Assembly: GCF_045062605.1 (NCBI RefSeq)
Contig: NZ_JBJGDW010000005.1
Coordinates: 1-64,000, forward strand
From: Deinococcus sp045062605
GTDB taxonomy: Bacteria > Deinococcota > Deinococci > Deinococcales > Deinococcaceae
Direction of reading: 5' to 3'
DNA: 64,000 nucleotides
The translations under genes and the position numbers were made by a program. The notes below the pieces were generated by a model. It did no database searches. It had not been told where the DNA came from and saw nothing but the letters and a program-made list of their open reading frames with translations. Numbering within the stretch: the stretch's first letter is position 1; each line of letters starts with the position of its first letter. Of this stretch, positions 54,734 through 63,900 are shown one piece after another.

Positions 54734-54760
54734 GCTGAACCTCCAAATCTGACCCCCTGC

Positions 54761-54812
54761 GCCGGGCATGACTGGACACCCAGTTCGTGACCCCATGCCC
54801 GGCCCTCTTTTT
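54761..54812 (+). terminator. Terminator of the DUF4384 gene
   Basis: GCCGGGCATG (54761-54770) pairs with CATGCCCGGC (54794-54803) over a 23-nt loop, followed by CCTCTTTTT. It starts 27 nt after the stop codon. Confidence 0.7.
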
Positions 54813-54925
54813 CCCAGCCCCGCACCACGGGCCGGGTTCTAATCGGCGCGCTTTTACGGGCAAACGATCTGCCTCGGCGCAACTTTCACCCAACCTCTTT
54901 CCAATACAGACATTCAGGCAACAGG

Positions 54926-54966
54926 CAGAAAGCCCCCGACTCCGTGGCGAGTGCGGGGGCTTTCTG
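54926..54966. terminator. Strong bidirectional hairpin before the deaminase 3' end
   Basis: A perfect 13-bp stem CAGAAAGCCCCCG / CGGGGGCTTTCTG (54926-54938, 54954-54966), with ACTC/GAGT pairing further into the loop. The stem itself carries an AAA/TTT-rich base on both sides, so it can terminate either direction between convergent genes. Confidence 0.75.
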
Positions 54967-54981
54967 CTGTTCTGGATGCGC

Positions 54982-55467
54982 TCAGCTTTTGGAACGCCTG
55001 CGGATGTTCTGCTTGTGCAATTCACGAATGTGCCCGCTCAGCGACGGCTCCGGCCCCTCGACATCCGAGTCGCGCAGCACGTCCTGGATGGACAGGGGCT
55101 TGACTGGCCCCGGCTCCGCTCCGAACTCTTCCATCCAGTCGGTCAGTTGACTGGACGAACTCGCGTAGACGATGCGCCCCAGCCCCACCCAGCCGTGGGC
55201 GGCGGAACACATCGCGCAGTGTTCACCGGAGGTGTAGACGGTGGCCCGCCTGCGCTCCTCCAGCGGGAGGTTCGCGGCAGCCCAGCGGGCAATCGCAATT
55301 TCCGGGTGCTGCGTGGCGTCGCCGCCTGCGGTTCGGTTGTAATCCTCGAACAGGACCTCGCCCCCTTCCGAGACGATCAGCGAGCCGAAGGGATCGTTGC
55401 CCGATTGAAGCGCGGTCTCGGCCAGTTCGACGCAGCGCGTCAGGAATTGTCTGTCCCTGTCACTCAT
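54982..55467 (-). CDS. Nucleoside deaminase
   Basis: A 161-residue zinc deaminase of the cytidine/guanine deaminase superfamily. Zinc-site motifs: HPEIAIARWA (His, Glu) and SGEHCAMCSAAHGW (CxxC). The EHC in place of the usual EPC is atypical. Substrate (guanine, cytosine or a nucleoside) cannot be told. It starts 12 bp after nspC ends, same strand, so they are probably one operon. Confidence 0.85.
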   Translation of the reverse strand: MSDRDRQFLTRCVELAETALQSGNDPFGSLIVSEGGEVLFEDYNRTAGGDATQHPEIAIARWAAANLPLEERRRATVYTSGEHCAMCSAAHGWVGLGRIVYASSSSQLTDWMEEFGAEPGPVKPLSIQDVLRDSDVEGPEPSLSGHIRELHKQNIRRRSKS

Positions 55468-55479
55468 GTCCGTTCCCCC

Positions 55480-56715
<1,236 letters not shown>

Positions 56716-56745
56716 ACGGTATAGGGTAACGGCTCGGGGCTGCGC

Positions 56746-58512
56746 TCAGGGTGCCCTGGAACCCTGCTGGGCGGGAGCAGACAGGGCGGCGGCGTCCGGC
56801 GACTGGCCCGATTGTTCGATGATCTGGTCCAGAAGCCGGGTTCCTCGTATCGTTGCCTGCTCTGCGGAGGACGGGGAGTTGCTGGTCATGGACATGCAGG
56901 CTCTGACGCCTGCGGAAAGCGCGATGACCATCAGGAACCACGGCACACGGATGGGCTGGCGTGGGGCCTCCTGCCGCTGGGGTCGGTACGATCTGGGCAG
57001 AGCGGCCCGGACCCGCCGCGCCTTCCCGCTTTCCCAGTCCTGCTCCTTGGTCTTTTTCAGCGCCTTCATGGACTGCTTATGTTCTTCCGCCGAGGCGCGC
57101 TCCAGCAGATGTCTGGCGAAGTCGAGGCTGGACTGCATCGGTGCGGTGTCCACTGGGCGCAGCACGCCGTCCTCGCCCGTTTCCACCCGCCCGGCGCGCA
57201 GTCCGTGGGCTAGGGCAAAACGGGCGTCGTTGTTGCCTGCGTCCGCTGCCCGCAGCAAAAAGCGGTAACGGGCGCGCTCGTCCAGCTCGAACTGCTCTTT
57301 AAATTCCGGGAACAGCCGGTAGACCATCCAGCTCATGTCGTCGCTGCCCAGCTCGGCGGCTTTCAGGATGTCTTCCCGTATGGACGGCGTGATGGTCTCG
57401 GTGTCCCTGGTCTGGAGGTGAACCGCCATCTCGGCGGCGCGCACGTCCCCCTGATCGCGCGCCGCGTAGAGCAGCGGCAGCGGATTGGGCCAGGGCAGGT
57501 GCGGCGCGGTGTGCTGGAGTGCGCCCAGTGTGGACGCTGCGTCCGCATGCCCTTGCCCGGCCAGTTCGCCCAGCAGACGGCCCACCCGCCCGACGTGGCT
57601 TCGCAGCAGGTCCACGCTGCCCAGCAGACCACTAGACGCGTAGGACAGGTCTAACGTTCCAGCCTTGACTTCTCGCTCGGCCATGCCCAGATACCGTTCC
57701 AACGCGTCTCTCCGTAGATTTGCCGGGAAATTTTGATCACTTAGGAAGCCGAATAGTAGCTCGGTATGCCGGTCATCGAGTTCGGCAGCCAGCCGGGCGT
57801 GTTCCTGCGCCTTGTCGGGCAGCCGGGCAAACATCCAGGCGTGGTGGGCCACACGGGCATGAAATTCGCCCCACAGCTTTTGCAGGTCGGTCTGACTGAG
57901 CAGGGCGTCTTCCTGCTGCTGGCGGACATAAGCCAGCATCTGCTCCTCGCTGCCGCCCCACTCCGCCCGCAGATTCATCAGCATGGCCTTGCGGACCTCC
58001 AAGCTGTGCGGGTTGGTGGCTGCCGGAAGGCTGTACCAGTCGGGATACTGCCGGGCCTGAATGTCGGCCAGTTCCACCTCGCAGCCCTGGGTGTTGTGCA
58101 CGTTAGCCACCACCAGCCACGCACTCAGCGGGTTGTCGGTCAGGGTGGTGGCCTGCCGCGCGCAGGCCTCGGCCTGTTCCATGAAGTGATGCATGCCCCG
58201 CACGCCCTGATCGCTGACGCGGTTCATGGTGGAGTGGCCCCGATAAGCCCAGGCCCGCGCTAGCAGCCAGGAGGCCATTGCCGTATGACCCGCATAAGAC
58301 TGCGGAAAGGCGGCCAGCCATTCCCCCAGAAGTTCTCCCAGCGCGGGTTCGGGATCACCGAAAACTGAGAACAGACGGTAGATTTCACCCGTCCTGAGCT
58401 TGCCTTCCTCGAAGTTGCGCTGGGCCTCAGAGAGTCTGGCTTCCAGCCCGTCATAGCGGGCATTGCGAAGCAGATGCAGGATGGGCTGTTCTGGGTCAGA
58501 GGGGACGTTCAT
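56746..58512 (-). CDS. DUF4034-like protein with Sel1-type repeat and membrane tail
   Basis: A 588-residue protein. The N-terminal third (ARYDGLEARLSEAQRNFEEG, LLGEWLAAFPQSYAGHTAMA, WLLARAWAYRGHS) fits DUF4034. The middle is helical repeat, including a Sel1-like LRAADAGNNDARFALAHGLR. Near residue 530 a single hydrophobic helix (VPWFLMVIALSAGVRACM) precedes a short tail, so it is probably tail-anchored. TAAAAT lies 9 nt before the ATG. Function unknown. Confidence 0.8.
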   Translation of the reverse strand: MNVPSDPEQPILHLLRNARYDGLEARLSEAQRNFEEGKLRTGEIYRLFSVFGDPEPALGELLGEWLAAFPQSYAGHTAMASWLLARAWAYRGHSTMNRVSDQGVRGMHHFMEQAEACARQATTLTDNPLSAWLVVANVHNTQGCEVELADIQARQYPDWYSLPAATNPHSLEVRKAMLMNLRAEWGGSEEQMLAYVRQQQEDALLSQTDLQKLWGEFHARVAHHAWMFARLPDKAQEHARLAAELDDRHTELLFGFLSDQNFPANLRRDALERYLGMAEREVKAGTLDLSYASSGLLGSVDLLRSHVGRVGRLLGELAGQGHADAASTLGALQHTAPHLPWPNPLPLLYAARDQGDVRAAEMAVHLQTRDTETITPSIREDILKAAELGSDDMSWMVYRLFPEFKEQFELDERARYRFLLRAADAGNNDARFALAHGLRAGRVETGEDGVLRPVDTAPMQSSLDFARHLLERASAEEHKQSMKALKKTKEQDWESGKARRVRAALPRSYRPQRQEAPRQPIRVPWFLMVIALSAGVRACMSMTSNSPSSAEQATIRGTRLLDQIIEQSGQSPDAAALSAPAQQGSRAP

Positions 58513-58615
58513 CTGGCATTTATTTTATGGTCGGGGTGTTGTGTGTTTCTGCTGTTTTTCCGTCCCTGCATCCCTTCCCCCCATCAGGGGTAGAGCTGTT
58601 CTACGCGCCAACTTT

Positions 58616-59113
58616 CTAGCGCAAAAGCTTGAAGCTCTTCACGAACGCCGCGTTGGTGGGGGTCATCTGGGCCTGAAGTCCCTGTTTGGTCGTGGCGGTG
58701 ACCAGATACGCCTTGCCGCCCGTGACCGCGTAGGTCGAGATGAAGTAGAGCTTGAACTGGCCCTGCCGCCCGGTATAGACGGTTTCCTGCGCTTTGGCCC
58801 CGCCCAGCGTGATAGCGCGCGTGCTGATGATCTTGCTGTCAGTGATCAGTTTTTTCACCTGATCCAGGCTCAGGGCGTGGTACTGCGCCAGGGTGATGCC
58901 CGGCGGAAGCGGCTGCACCGCCACGTTCAGGTTGGGCGTGAAATCCCCCTGCGGCTTGTCGGCAAAGGCCACCGCCACGCCGGGCACGCTGAGTTGCGTC
59001 CAGGCGGGCGGCGGCGTGACCGAGAAGCCGTTCTCGGCGTTCTTATATGTGGCGGCCAGGGCCGATCCCAGCAGGGTCAGGCCAGCCAGACTCAGGGCGA
59101 GTTTTTTCGTCAT
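58616..59113 (-). CDS. Small exported protein, PsbP/DcrB-like
   Basis: A 165-residue exported protein with signal peptide LAGLTLLGSALAATY. The mature region (KNAENGFSVTPPPAWTQLSV, YLVTATTKQGLQAQMTPTNA, FVKSFKLLR) has the pattern of PsbP/DcrB-type folds used in small secreted proteins. TAAACT lies 5 nt before the ATG. No partner gene is evident. Confidence 0.72.
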   Translation of the reverse strand: MTKKLALSLAGLTLLGSALAATYKNAENGFSVTPPPAWTQLSVPGVAVAFADKPQGDFTPNLNVAVQPLPPGITLAQYHALSLDQVKKLITDSKIISTRAITLGGAKAQETVYTGRQGQFKLYFISTYAVTGGKAYLVTATTKQGLQAQMTPTNAAFVKSFKLLR

Positions 59114-59196
59114 GGGCCAGTTTAGATGTGGGGTTGGGGCCGCAGGAGCTTGCGTGAAGGTTTTCGGGGTGTTCCCTGGATGCTCTGGTGGCCCGC

Positions 59197-59604
59197 TCAG
59201 CCGGAGTGGTTGCCGTCGCGGTGCATATCGGCAGAGTGGACATCGATGGTGGGGTGTTTTTTCTGGAAGCGCACGGTCAGCACGCCGCCCGCCAGATGGG
59301 CCTCGCCGGACTGCGGCATCACCTCGCGTGGGAAGGCCAGCACCCGGCGGAAGACGCCGCTGGGACGCTCGGCGCTCAGCAGGCCCTGCGGCGCGGCGCG
59401 CTCCCCGGCCACGGTCAACATGCCGCCCTCCTCGTGCATTTCTAGGCGTTCAGGATCGATGCCCGGCACGTCCAGATGAAGGGTCAGGTACGCGTCGCTG
59501 TCCGCCCAGTCGGCGGTGGGCGTCCAGGGACCGGCCCCGAGGGTCTCGACCTCCTCGCGCAGGGTCATCAGGTGTTGCAGTCGGGCCAGCACCGGCTCAT
59601 TCAT
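59197..59604 (-). CDS. Hsp20/alpha-crystallin family small heat-shock protein
   Basis: A 135-residue small chaperone. The alpha-crystallin domain runs from ADWADSDAYLTLHLDVPGID through LEMHEEGGMLTVAGER to GEAHLAGGVLTVRFQKKHPT. It binds unfolding proteins and keeps them soluble. ATG 59604 is chosen over the longer open frame because that frame overlaps miaA. TGCTAGCGT, an extended -10 match, lies 7 nt before it. It is divergent from miaA with 55 bp between starts. Confidence 0.9.
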   Translation of the reverse strand: MNEPVLARLQHLMTLREEVETLGAGPWTPTADWADSDAYLTLHLDVPGIDPERLEMHEEGGMLTVAGERAAPQGLLSAERPSGVFRRVLAFPREVMPQSGEAHLAGGVLTVRFQKKHPTIDVHSADMHRDGNHSG

Positions 59605-59659
59605 GCCCACCACGCTAGCACCCGCGCCGCCGGGCACGCCAGCGCCTAAAGTGGGAGGG

Positions 59660-60607
59660 ATGCCCCCGCCGCGCCCCACGACAGTCCGCTTGCTGACCGC
59701 CCCCACCGCCGCCGGAAAGTCGGCCCTGGCGCTGGAACTGGCCCAGCAGTTCGGGCTGGAGATCGTTTCGGCAGACGCCTTCACGGTGTACCGGGGGCTG
59801 GACATCGGCACCGCCAAGCCCACGCCAGCCGAACGGGAGGCCGTGCCGCATCATCTGCTGGACGTGGCCGATGTAATCGAGAACTACGACGTGGCCCGCT
59901 ACGTGCAGGAGGCTGAGGCTGCCATCGCAGGCGTGCTGGGACGTGGGTGCGTGCCGCTGGTGGTGGGCGGCACGACGTTTTACCTGTCGGCCCTGCTGCG
60001 TGGCCTGCCGCTGACCCCACCCGCCGATCCGGGTGTACGCGCTGAGGTGGAGGCTGAACTGGCCCAGCGTGGCCTGGATGCCCTGCTGGCCGACATCGCC
60101 TCCACCGATCCAGCCGAGGCTGCCCGTATGGAGCGCAATCCCCGCCGCGTCGTGCGCGCCACAGAAGTCTTCCGCCGCACCGGGCAGTACCCCGGCTCTT
60201 TCGGGAATCGCCCGCCCCGTTTCCAGTACGCCGTGACCGCCTTCACCCGGCCCGGCCCGGAGCTGGAGGTACGGATGGCCGCGCGTGTGGGGGCCATGTT
60301 CGCCGCTGGCTGGGGGGGGGAAGCCGCTTGGCTGGCCTCGCAGCTTGACCCCGAGACCCTGCCACGTCCCACAGCCTGGCAGGCCCTGGGTTACCGCGAG
60401 GCGTGGGCGGTCCACACCGGACAACTGAGCGAGGCGGACGCGACGGCGCGCGTGGTGCTGGCCTCGCGGCAGTATGCCAAGCGGCAACTGACGGCCATGC
60501 GGAGTCAGTTGGGGGCGCAGTTGCTGACGCCGCAGGACGCCGCGAAGCAACTGCGGGCAGAGGTGCGGGCAGAGGTGCGGTCCGCCCATAAGCCGAGTGT
60601 TAATTAG
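59660..60607 (+). CDS. miaA: tRNA dimethylallyltransferase
   Basis: A 315-residue MiaA that adds a dimethylallyl group to A37 of tRNAs reading UNN codons. P-loop TAPTAAGKSALALELA, catalytic-site GLEIVSADAFTVYRGLDIGT (usual DSxQ replaced by DAFT), TKP-type loop at AKPTPAEREAVPHHLLDV and VVGGTTFYLSALLRG. ATG 59660 has GGGAGGG directly before it and TAAAGT 8 nt upstream. The DAFT instead of DSMQ near the P-loop should be checked. Confidence 0.93.
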   Translation: MPPPRPTTVRLLTAPTAAGKSALALELAQQFGLEIVSADAFTVYRGLDIGTAKPTPAEREAVPHHLLDVADVIENYDVARYVQEAEAAIAGVLGRGCVPLVVGGTTFYLSALLRGLPLTPPADPGVRAEVEAELAQRGLDALLADIASTDPAEAARMERNPRRVVRATEVFRRTGQYPGSFGNRPPRFQYAVTAFTRPGPELEVRMAARVGAMFAAGWGGEAAWLASQLDPETLPRPTAWQALGYREAWAVHTGQLSEADATARVVLASRQYAKRQLTAMRSQLGAQLLTPQDAAKQLRAEVRAEVRSAHKPSVN

Positions 60608-60738
60608 ATCGGGGCTAAAGTTTGCGGCCCGGCGCGGGTAGAGTGGAGGGCGAGATCAATTCCAGCCCAGTCCCATCCGGGGAACGCTATTTCGGGAAGC
60701 ATCACCTTCCCATTTCGCCGCTTATTTCTACAGAGACC

Positions 60739-60772
60739 TTCTCTATGGCAACACTTTCTCTATGGCAACACC
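60739..60772 (+). repeat. Two tandem 17-bp units before glgC
   Basis: TTCTCTATGGCAACACT (60739-60755) is followed at once by TTCTCTATGGCAACACC (60756-60772). They end 16 bp before the glgC ATG. They may be a regulator site or a duplicated leader. Confidence 0.65.
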
Positions 60773-60788
60773 TGACAGGGGGTAAGAC

Positions 60789-62030
60789 ATGAAACCACGC
60801 GTACTAGGCATGATTCTGGCCGGGGGACAGGGATCGCGGCTGGCCCCGCTGACGCAGAAGCGCTCCAAGCCCGCCGTACCCTTTGGCAGCAAGTACCGCA
60901 TCATCGACTTTGCTATCAACAACTTCATCAACTCCGGGCTGTTCAGCATCTACGTGCTGACCCAGTACAAGGCTCAGAGCCTGACCGAACATATCCAGCG
61001 CGGCTGGAGATTCGGTACCTTCCTCAGCGATTACTTCATCACCCTGGTCCCGGCGCAGATGTACCGCATCGAGGAACTGGGGCCAGTGTGGTACCGGGGC
61101 ACGGCGGACGCGGTGTACCAGAACCTGCACCTGCTGGACAACAACAAGGCCGATTACGTGGCGATCTTCTCGGGCGACCACATCTACAAGATGAATGTCG
61201 AACACATGATCCAGACCCACATCGACACCCGCGCTGACATCACCATCGCGGCCTACCCGATGCCGCAGGAGCAGGCCCATCAGTTCGGCATCATGCATGT
61301 GGACGAGAAGTGGAAGGTCACGGACTTTCTGGAAAAGCCCAAGAACCCGCCCAGCATTCCGGGGCAGCCCGGCACCAGCCTGACCAGCATGGGCAACTAC
61401 ATCTTCTCGCGCCGCGCGCTGGAAGAGCTGCTGGTGACCAGCATGGGCGACGGCGAGGACGGCTTCGACTTCGGCGGCGACGTGATTCCGCGCGCCCTGA
61501 AGGACGGCTACAGCGTCATGGCCTATGACTTCCACAAGAACCCCATCCCTGGTCAGGACGGCGCGAACCTGTACTGGCGCGACGTGGGCACCCTGGACGC
61601 CTATTTCGAGGCCAACATGGACCTCGTCAGCGTCAATCCCGAGTTTGGGCTGTACAACGCCGAGTGGCCGCTGCGGACCAGCAGCGAGTTCTCCCCGCCC
61701 GCCAAGTTCGTCCACGAAAGTGATGGGCGCAAGGGGCAGGCGTTCAACACCATCCTGGCCGGGGGGACCATCATCAGCGGCGGCACCGTGCGCGACAGTG
61801 TCCTGGGGCGCAGCATCCACACCCACTCATATTCCACCGTCGAAAGTTGTGTGTTGTTCGACGAGGTAGAGGTCGGCAGGCACTCGCACCTGCGCCGCGC
61901 CATCGTGGACAAGAGCGTGGTCATTCCCCCCGGTACCAAGATCGGTCTGGATGTCGAGGAGGACCGTGCGCGCGGCTTTACCGTCACCGAGAACGGCGTG
62001 GTGGTGGTGCCGAAGGGCTACACGTTCTGA
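60789..62030 (+). CDS. glgC: Glucose-1-phosphate adenylyltransferase
   Basis: A 413-residue ADP-glucose pyrophosphorylase, first committed step of glycogen synthesis. Nucleotide site GMILAGGQGSRLAPLTQKRS, then KPAVPFGSKYRIIDFAINNF, the catalytic GTADAVYQN, FSGDHIYKM, EKP loop and WRDVGTLDAYFEANMDL. The C-terminal beta-helix includes SVLGRSIHTHSYSTVESCVL-like sequence. AGGGGGTAAGAC precedes the ATG. Two 17-bp tandem units lie just upstream. Confidence 0.96.
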   Translation: MKPRVLGMILAGGQGSRLAPLTQKRSKPAVPFGSKYRIIDFAINNFINSGLFSIYVLTQYKAQSLTEHIQRGWRFGTFLSDYFITLVPAQMYRIEELGPVWYRGTADAVYQNLHLLDNNKADYVAIFSGDHIYKMNVEHMIQTHIDTRADITIAAYPMPQEQAHQFGIMHVDEKWKVTDFLEKPKNPPSIPGQPGTSLTSMGNYIFSRRALEELLVTSMGDGEDGFDFGGDVIPRALKDGYSVMAYDFHKNPIPGQDGANLYWRDVGTLDAYFEANMDLVSVNPEFGLYNAEWPLRTSSEFSPPAKFVHESDGRKGQAFNTILAGGTIISGGTVRDSVLGRSIHTHSYSTVESCVLFDEVEVGRHSHLRRAIVDKSVVIPPGTKIGLDVEEDRARGFTVTENGVVVVPKGYTF

Positions 62031-62067
62031 TCTGAGAATGGGAATGAAAAAGGGGAGAGGCTGAGTC

Positions 62068-62208
62068 TGATACGGACTCCGATTGAAGGGTGTTGAAAAC
62101 ACCCGGAAATCCGAGCAGCGCGAGAAGGGGAAAAACGGGTTCCGGGCGTAAAGTGTGGGAATCGGCGCTGTCCCGATTTCTGCCGCGTTACAGACGGAAT
62201 CCGTATGA
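62068..62208. repeat. MITE-like 141-bp element, family A, copy 2
   Basis: TGATACGGACTCCG begins and CGGAATCCGTATGA ends the element, 14-bp inverted repeats with two mismatches. GTC flanks both sides (TGAGTC occurs at each boundary), consistent with target duplication. Internal blocks match the copies at 1933 and 31587. It fills the gap between glgC and tdk. Confidence 0.75.
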
Positions 62209-62247
62209 GTCTTTCCCCCTTTTCTTGTCGTGAGCTGCTGAACCGCT

Positions 62248-62928
62248 CTACACCCCCACCACCTGTTCCCCACTCCGAGATTGCGTGGGCTGCTCCAGGA
62301 CCGTGTGATGCACCCGGCAGCGGGCCTCGTAGCTCTCCTGCGCGCCCACCAGCACCACCGCGTCGTCGTAGCGCGCGGGTTGGCCGCCGATCAGGCGCTG
62401 GGAGCGGGTGGCGGGTGCGCCGCAGACCGTGCAGATGGCCGTCAGCTTTTCCACACTCTCGGCGCGGGCCAGCAGTTGGGGCATGGGGCCGAATGGCTCG
62501 GCCCGGAAATCCAGGTCCAGCCCCGCCAGGATCACCCGCACGCCCGCATCGGCCAGTTCCAGCGCTAGCGTCACCACTTCCGCGTCGAAAAACTGCACCT
62601 CGTCGATGCCCACCACGTCGGGCAGCGGGGGCCTCTGTACTCCCGGCCCCGTGCCCAGCAGACGGTCGCCCAGCAGGCGGTCCTCGCCGGACAGGTGGGC
62701 GCGGATGTCGGCCACGCCCCGCACGGCCAGCGCCTGCACGCTGCGCCCGGCATGGCTGGCGACGGCGGACGCGTGGTAGCGGTCATCCAGTGCGGGTTTA
62801 AAGACCAGCACGTTCTGTTTTGCGATCAGCGAGCGGGTCACGCGGCGGATCAGCTCCTCGCTCTTGCCGCTGAACATGGGGCCGACGATCACTTCGAGGT
62901 GACCGCCGTGGAAGGGGGATCTAAGCAC
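62248..62928 (-). CDS. tdk: Thymidine kinase
   Basis: A 226-residue type II thymidine kinase. P-loop VGPMFSGKSEELIRRV, VVGIDEVQFFDAEVV, LAGLDLDFRAEPFGPMPQLL and zinc-site CTVCG plus RCRVHH. I place the start at GTG 62928 (first residues VLRSPFHGGH), because CATACT lies 6 nt before it and the longer open frame has no homology. It salvages thymidine to TMP. Confidence 0.93.
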   Translation of the reverse strand: MLRSPFHGGHLEVIVGPMFSGKSEELIRRVTRSLIAKQNVLVFKPALDDRYHASAVASHAGRSVQALAVRGVADIRAHLSGEDRLLGDRLLGTGPGVQRPPLPDVVGIDEVQFFDAEVVTLALELADAGVRVILAGLDLDFRAEPFGPMPQLLARAESVEKLTAICTVCGAPATRSQRLIGGQPARYDDAVVLVGAQESYEARCRVHHTVLEQPTQSRSGEQVVGV

Positions 62929-62972
62929 TTCGGGAGTATGCCAAACCCGAGCCGTCTGTGGCTGATGACCAT

Positions 62973-63004
62973 GCAAAACGCCCCACCACAGAGGCAGGGC
63001 GTTT
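62973..63004 (-). terminator. Terminator of rpmE
   Basis: AAACGCCC (62976-62983) and GGGCGTTT (62997-63004) with a 13-nt loop; on the minus strand the stem is followed by TTTTG. It starts 15 nt after the rpmE stop codon. Confidence 0.7.
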
Positions 63005-63019
63005 CTGGAAAACTGAGGT

Positions 63020-63238
<219 letters not shown>

Positions 63239-63287
63239 GTGGGTGCCTCCTCCGCCACGTCACTTGTGCGTAGCGGGCAACCGTAGA

Positions 63288-63293
63288 AGTATA
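63288..63293 (-). promoter_or_regulatory. -10 box of rpmE
   Basis: TATACT on the minus strand, about 50 nt before the rpmE ATG; the mRNA would have a leader of about 40 nt including the Shine-Dalgarno site. No clear -35. Confidence 0.5.
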
Positions 63294-63335
63294 CACCCGC
63301 GCGGGGCGTATGGGGAAGACTCTGCTCGTGCCGAT

Positions 63336-63372
63336 TTGACATTCCCCAACTTGTAATTATAATACTTACAAG
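63336..63372 (+). promoter_or_regulatory. Promoter and palindromic operator of the Rrf2 gene
   Basis: TTGACA (63336-63341), a 16-bp spacer and TATAAT (63358-63363) match both consensus boxes exactly. Over the -10 lies a 23-bp palindrome, CTTGTAA - 9 bp - TTACAAG (63350-63372). A similar palindrome recurs at 63825. This is probably the regulator's own operator. Confidence 0.8.
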
Positions 63373-63390
63373 GTTTGGGAGGACCGGAAG

Positions 63391-63804
63391 ATGAACAGTG
63401 AGTACGCAATCGCCGTCCACATTCTGTCGCTGCTGAACCAGGGCGACGGACCGTACAGTTCCGAGTACATTGCGGGCAGTGTAGGGGTTAATCCGGTGGT
63501 CATCCGCAACGTGACCGGAAGGCTGCGGCGAGCGGGATTGCTGCACACCCGGCGCGGCGTAACCGGCGCAACCTTGACCCGCCGCGCCGATCAAATCACT
63601 CTGCTGGACGTGTACCGCGCTGTGGATGCGCCTCAGTCCATGCTCAAGGTTCACCAGAAGCCCAATCCCAACTGTCCAGTGGGGGCCAATATCCAGTGCG
63701 TACTGGACGACGTATTTGTCCAGGCCCAGGCCGCGCTGGAAAGCCGACTTGAGCAGGTCACGTTAGCGGAGATCACGAGCGCTCTTCACGAGAAAGCCAG
63801 CTAG
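63391..63804 (+). CDS. Rrf2-family transcriptional regulator (YwnA-like)
   Basis: A 137-residue winged-helix regulator: MNSEYAIAVHILSLLNQG start, SSEYIAGSVGVNPVVIRNVT recognition region, LRRAGLLHTRRGVTG wing, and two C-terminal Cys in PNPNCPVGANIQCVLDD, likely a redox or ligand sensor rather than a three-Cys Fe-S site. GGGAGGACC precedes the ATG. It very likely represses itself through the palindrome at 63350 and the next gene through that at 63825. In Bacillus the related ywnA sits next to ywnB, an NmrA-type gene, as here. Confidence 0.9.
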   Translation: MNSEYAIAVHILSLLNQGDGPYSSEYIAGSVGVNPVVIRNVTGRLRRAGLLHTRRGVTGATLTRRADQITLLDVYRAVDAPQSMLKVHQKPNPNCPVGANIQCVLDDVFVQAQAALESRLEQVTLAEITSALHEKAS

Positions 63805-63824
63805 ACTTTCCAGTCTTTTGCCCC

Positions 63825-63849
63825 AGATGTAATAAAATATCTTACATCT
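63825..63849 (+). promoter_or_regulatory. Second Rrf2-type operator
   Basis: AGATGTAA (63825-63832), 9 bp, TTACATCT (63842-63849) is a perfect 8-bp inverted repeat. Its inner half-sites TGTAA/TTACA and its 9-bp spacing equal those of the palindrome at 63350. It covers an AT-rich -10-like TAAAAT and lies about 50 bp before the partial gene at 63901. Confidence 0.75.
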
Positions 63850-63900
63850 CGTCAACTCGCCCTCTCGTCGCCCATTCAGCGCATGCACCCAAGGAGTTCT

